Below, in pieces: positions 34,469-37,125 of a stretch of 37,125 nt of DNA (its first letter is position 1; every line of letters starts with the position of its first letter). The stretch covers positions 1-37,125 of the forward strand of contig JAHEBQ010000049.1 of NCBI GenBank assembly GCA_024642205.1. The letters are read 5' to 3'. Under the pieces are notes generated by a model, which made no database searches, was not told the origin of the DNA, and saw nothing but the letters and a program-made list of their open reading frames with translations. Made by a program: the position numbers and the translations under genes. Source of the stretch: Planctomycetaceae bacterium. Lineage in GTDB: Bacteria; Planctomycetota; Planctomycetia; Pirellulales; Pirellulaceae.

Positions 34469-37125
34469 TTACTTGAGCTCGATCTCGATAGGTGTATCGA
34501 GTTTGATCAATGGCCAGTTGTCCAATCGAAGATAGGTTGTGCCGGTGATTTGCCCTTTGTTTTGGTCGGTCGGACGCAGGCCGACCTGTGGGTCTGAATC
34601 CACTTCCAGGTCATGCTTGATGAGTTTCAGCAAATCTCGTCGCGAAATGGGCTTTTCGTATTTGAACAACACCGGTTTCCCATAAACAGTGCGTGTTTTT
34701 TTGTCATTGAATGTTGCTTTGTAAACAATTCGAAGTTCAAAGCCCTTGTCGTTATTGGGAAATTTCAAATCCGCATTTCGATACTCGGTCCGTTGAGCGT
34801 CCGGCAACTGCGTGATTTGAAGCAGATTGTCTTGGCTGGATTTAATCCTGAATTCCGTTTCCAGGTTGTCGGCAACGACCGAAATATCAACTTCTTTGGG
34901 TTTTCCCTTGGCCTTGGCGACAGAAACCGTGAATTTCGGCTTCAATTCCCAATCAAAGGGACTTAGCAGTCGATCCTCTTTTTTCACGGTAACTTTGGGA
35001 ATGGAAAGCGGGTTCGAAAGTCCTCCCGGAGTGCCGACGCGGACTTCGAACCCGTTTTCGCCGGCAAATCTGTCGGTATTCAATTTCGTTTGAACACGGA
35101 GCAGTTCTCGGCTCAGGATTTCAACCTTCGACGCGTCGGTTTCATCACTGTGAGATTCGTGTCCCGCAACGATTACATGTGTCAGCGTGGGATGGAAGTT
35201 ACGACCAGTGATAAAGAAATCAGCGGTAAATTCATGGTTCCCATCCTTGGCAATCAACGTACTTAGCCCGTAGAAACCACTGACAGTTGGAACAAGTTCC
35301 TTGTCGCCTTGCTCAAACAATTCGGTCGCAGGCTGGTCGTGTTCAAACGGAACCGTCACTCGATGGGTTTGCATCCCAAGCATGTTCCCCAACTGTTGAG
35401 CTCGACTTTGCAGTCGGGCCAGGTCACCTACACGGCATTCCGGGTCGCAGACGGCCGAATCGATACAAGCCATCATTTTCTGGAGTTTGCATCCCTCCTG
35501 AATAAGCTCTTCATAGCTTCGTTTCGAGCGTCCAGGATTGGCCAGGCTTTCCCAATTCGTTGTTACATCAAACTCGACCTGCGAAATAAAACTTGGCATC
35601 GCAACGATGACTTCACATTCCCGGATGCCCGGCTCCAATCGGTAAGTACGGGCTTCGTCCTTCGGGGTCGGCCCGGTGCTCTTCAAGATCCTGCCAAATG
35701 CCCTTCCGTTTCGGACTTCGGTTTCGGGTGATTGAATTCTTGGATTGAAGTACCAGCCAAACGTGTCCATACCGTGGGCGAAACCCACGACTGTCCGGTT
35801 CAATCCAATGGCCGCCGATTCTCTGGCCAACTGCCGGGCCAATTCAACTCGTTGGCCTGCATTCCAGGCCCCCTGGGCCACACTAACGGCCAACGCGATT
35901 TGCATTTCTCGAAGTCGGCTAGAAGCGTCAAGCAGGTTTTGTTCTTCGACCAAGGGTTCGAGCGTGAAGACTTGAAGCGGAAACTCCTGTTCGACAATTC
36001 GTTGCCAGATCATCTGCGCGGCGGGCAGATCATAATCAGAGAAGAAATTGATTGTCTGCGCCTCGCATACCTCTTCCGCGGACAGATCCCCGCGAAGCTG
36101 CATCTCCTGCATCATTCGCTTGATGTTCAAATCAACCAGGCCGCATTGACGGGCCAAGAGCCAGGCGCTGCGAAGATACGCCGGGTCCGAGTCTCCACTC
36201 AAACCAGTTAGCTGCCGGCGCCAATCGGCACCAATCGAATCGGTGCTTCGATTCAATTCAATCTCAGTTGCCGCAAGTTGAATTGCATTGACTCCACGCT
36301 TCGCAACCAAGTCGTAGGCCTTCATCGCTTGAAGGCGAATGTTGATTTGTTCCAGAAGATCGAACAATAACTGGCGAACCTCCTGTTGCTGTGGACTTGA
36401 CCCGAGACGGCCATTGGATCGAGATTTCAACAACTTGCGTATCGCATCGAAGTCCTCTGTTCCGTAGCTGGCGACGGATAGTTGAGCCAGCCCCGTCGCC
36501 TTGGCTTGCGATGAAGCAGCAAACTCAGGGGCGGCGATTACTGGTGTGGTTACGGCAGCAACCAGCGGAGAAATCTTCGCCATTTTATCTTGCTTGAAGT
36601 CGTGCCACTTCTTGGTGTTGGACAGGAATTTTCTGCCTTTGTCGCTTAACAGTTTCTTCCTGATTTCAGACAGCGGTTCCAAATGACGACTTTCCAGAAT
36701 TTCCTTGTATCCTGAATCAAAGGTACTGTAATCAATCGTTTCGCTGTTCTTTTCATCAACAAACTTCGCCAGGTAGTGTGCGGCCTCGGCGTAGTCCTTG
36801 GCGTCCGCGATTTTGGACTTGACCCATTCAAGCTGCTCTTCGCATTTCACTTTGTCAACTTGCGAATTTTCCAGTTTTTCAAGAATTCTGAATGCATCCT
36901 TCTCACCCAACGCTCCCAGTTTCTTGAGATACCTGACGTGTTTGACAAGGTGATTTTTCTCCATGGCGAGGGCAAATCGGCAGTTGATGTCGTCAATTTT
37001 GTCGTAAATGTCTGCTTCGGACATGTCTTTGTGATTCTTTGCCAGTTCATGAACGGCCTTTTTGACCTCGTCCAGGTTTGTGTCTGGCTCATTCGCAGCG
37101 ATTGCTTTGAGCTCCTTTCGGAATA
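34469..37125 (-). CDS. Large protein of unknown function, 5' end outside the window (partial)
   Basis: The frame runs to the right edge with no stop, so the N-terminus is missing and any apparent start at 37024 is internal. About 885 residues are visible. The N-terminal part is helical and charged (repeated Lys/Glu-rich stretches), so coiled coil is likely. A central helical region follows, then an Ig-like stretch with FFITGRNFHPTLTHVIVAGHES, reminiscent of IPT/TIG or similar beta-sandwich modules. The C-terminal third has more beta-rich segments (FELRIVYKATFNDKKTRTVYG). No signal peptide can be seen because the true start is off-window. Known domain matches are not evident. The stop at 34469 precedes the DUF1080 gene's start on the same strand by about 90 bases; they could be cotranscribed. 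Confidence 0.75.
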   Translation of the reverse strand, partial: FRKELKAIAANEPDTNLDEVKKAVHELAKNHKDMSEADIYDKIDDINCRFALAMEKNHLVKHVRYLKKLGALGEKDAFRILEKLENSQVDKVKCEEQLEWVKSKIADAKDYAEAAHYLAKFVDEKNSETIDYSTFDSGYKEILESRHLEPLSEIRKKLLSDKGRKFLSNTKKWHDFKQDKMAKISPLVAAVTTPVIAAPEFAASSQAKATGLAQLSVASYGTEDFDAIRKLLKSRSNGRLGSSPQQQEVRQLLFDLLEQINIRLQAMKAYDLVAKRGVNAIQLAATEIELNRSTDSIGADWRRQLTGLSGDSDPAYLRSAWLLARQCGLVDLNIKRMMQEMQLRGDLSAEEVCEAQTINFFSDYDLPAAQMIWQRIVEQEFPLQVFTLEPLVEEQNLLDASSRLREMQIALAVSVAQGAWNAGQRVELARQLARESAAIGLNRTVVGFAHGMDTFGWYFNPRIQSPETEVRNGRAFGRILKSTGPTPKDEARTYRLEPGIRECEVIVAMPSFISQVEFDVTTNWESLANPGRSKRSYEELIQEGCKLQKMMACIDSAVCDPECRVGDLARLQSRAQQLGNMLGMQTHRVTVPFEHDQPATELFEQGDKELVPTVSGFYGLSTLIAKDGNHEFTADFFITGRNFHPTLTHVIVAGHESHSDETDASKVEILSRELLRVQTKLNTDRFAGENGFEVRVGTPGGLSNPLSIPKVTVKKEDRLLSPFDWELKPKFTVSVAKAKGKPKEVDISVVADNLETEFRIKSSQDNLLQITQLPDAQRTEYRNADLKFPNNDKGFELRIVYKATFNDKKTRTVYGKPVLFKYEKPISRRDLLKLIKHDLEVDSDPQVGLRPTDQNKGQITGTTYLRLDNWPLIKLDTPIEIELK

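Noticed and set aside
1..37125. tRNA or rRNA genes
   Set aside because: Reading both strands by eye I saw no convincing T-loop/acceptor combination or rRNA-like sequence; a tRNAscan search would settle it.

Overview
The window looks like a chromosomal segment of a planctomycete, most likely of the Pirellulales. This is inferred from gene content. It has the tail of a giant cadherin-repeat surface protein, a second short SecA-like ATPase, a DUF1080 protein, a PEP-CTERM metalloprotease, a secreted EF-hand protein, large membrane proteins with a 'WLGL...HHFQLLGIS' N-terminus, and many lineage-specific secreted proteins, all at moderate GC. No phage, insertion sequence, CRISPR array, tRNA or rRNA was recognised.

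Layout. Positions 1-4016 hold the 3' end of a cadherin-like surface protein that overlaps by 4 bases a hybrid sensor kinase with two tandem HPt domains, probably a surface-protein/phosphorelay pair. Positions 4376-8670 hold a tRNA-dihydrouridine synthase, a coupled DUF2726 membrane protein and Nudix hydrolase pair, a cupin, and a secreted thioredoxin-fold protein. Positions 8837-12839 hold the conserved rpsB-tsf-pyrH-frr translation cluster, with a plausible sigma70-type promoter and three intrinsic terminators or attenuators, two of them inside the cluster.

Positions 13029-20252 hold a Cys-rich secreted protein, the SecA-like protein, a Gln/Asn/Pro-rich exported protein, a YtcJ-type amidohydrolase, and a PEP-CTERM zinc metalloprotease that ends base-to-base against the amidohydrolase. 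Positions 20954-26984 hold a small orphan protein, an enolase-superfamily enzyme, 3-methyladenine DNA glycosylase I, a secreted six-EF-hand protein with a secretin-like tail, and a tandem double methyltransferase.

Positions 27153-37125 hold a single-pass membrane protein with a J-domain-like N-terminus, a fused rhodanese (TrhO-like)/RluA pseudouridine synthase, a cluster of degenerate short repeats, an outer-membrane barrel protein, a DUF1080 protein, and a large protein that runs off the right edge.

The observations most worth following are the translationally coupled adhesin/phosphorelay pair with its distinctive membrane-anchor tail, the TrhO-RluA fusion, the SecA-like protein that stops early in the helical scaffold, the EF-hand/secretin-like chimera, the double methyltransferase, and the repeat array whose spacing follows an 11-base rule.
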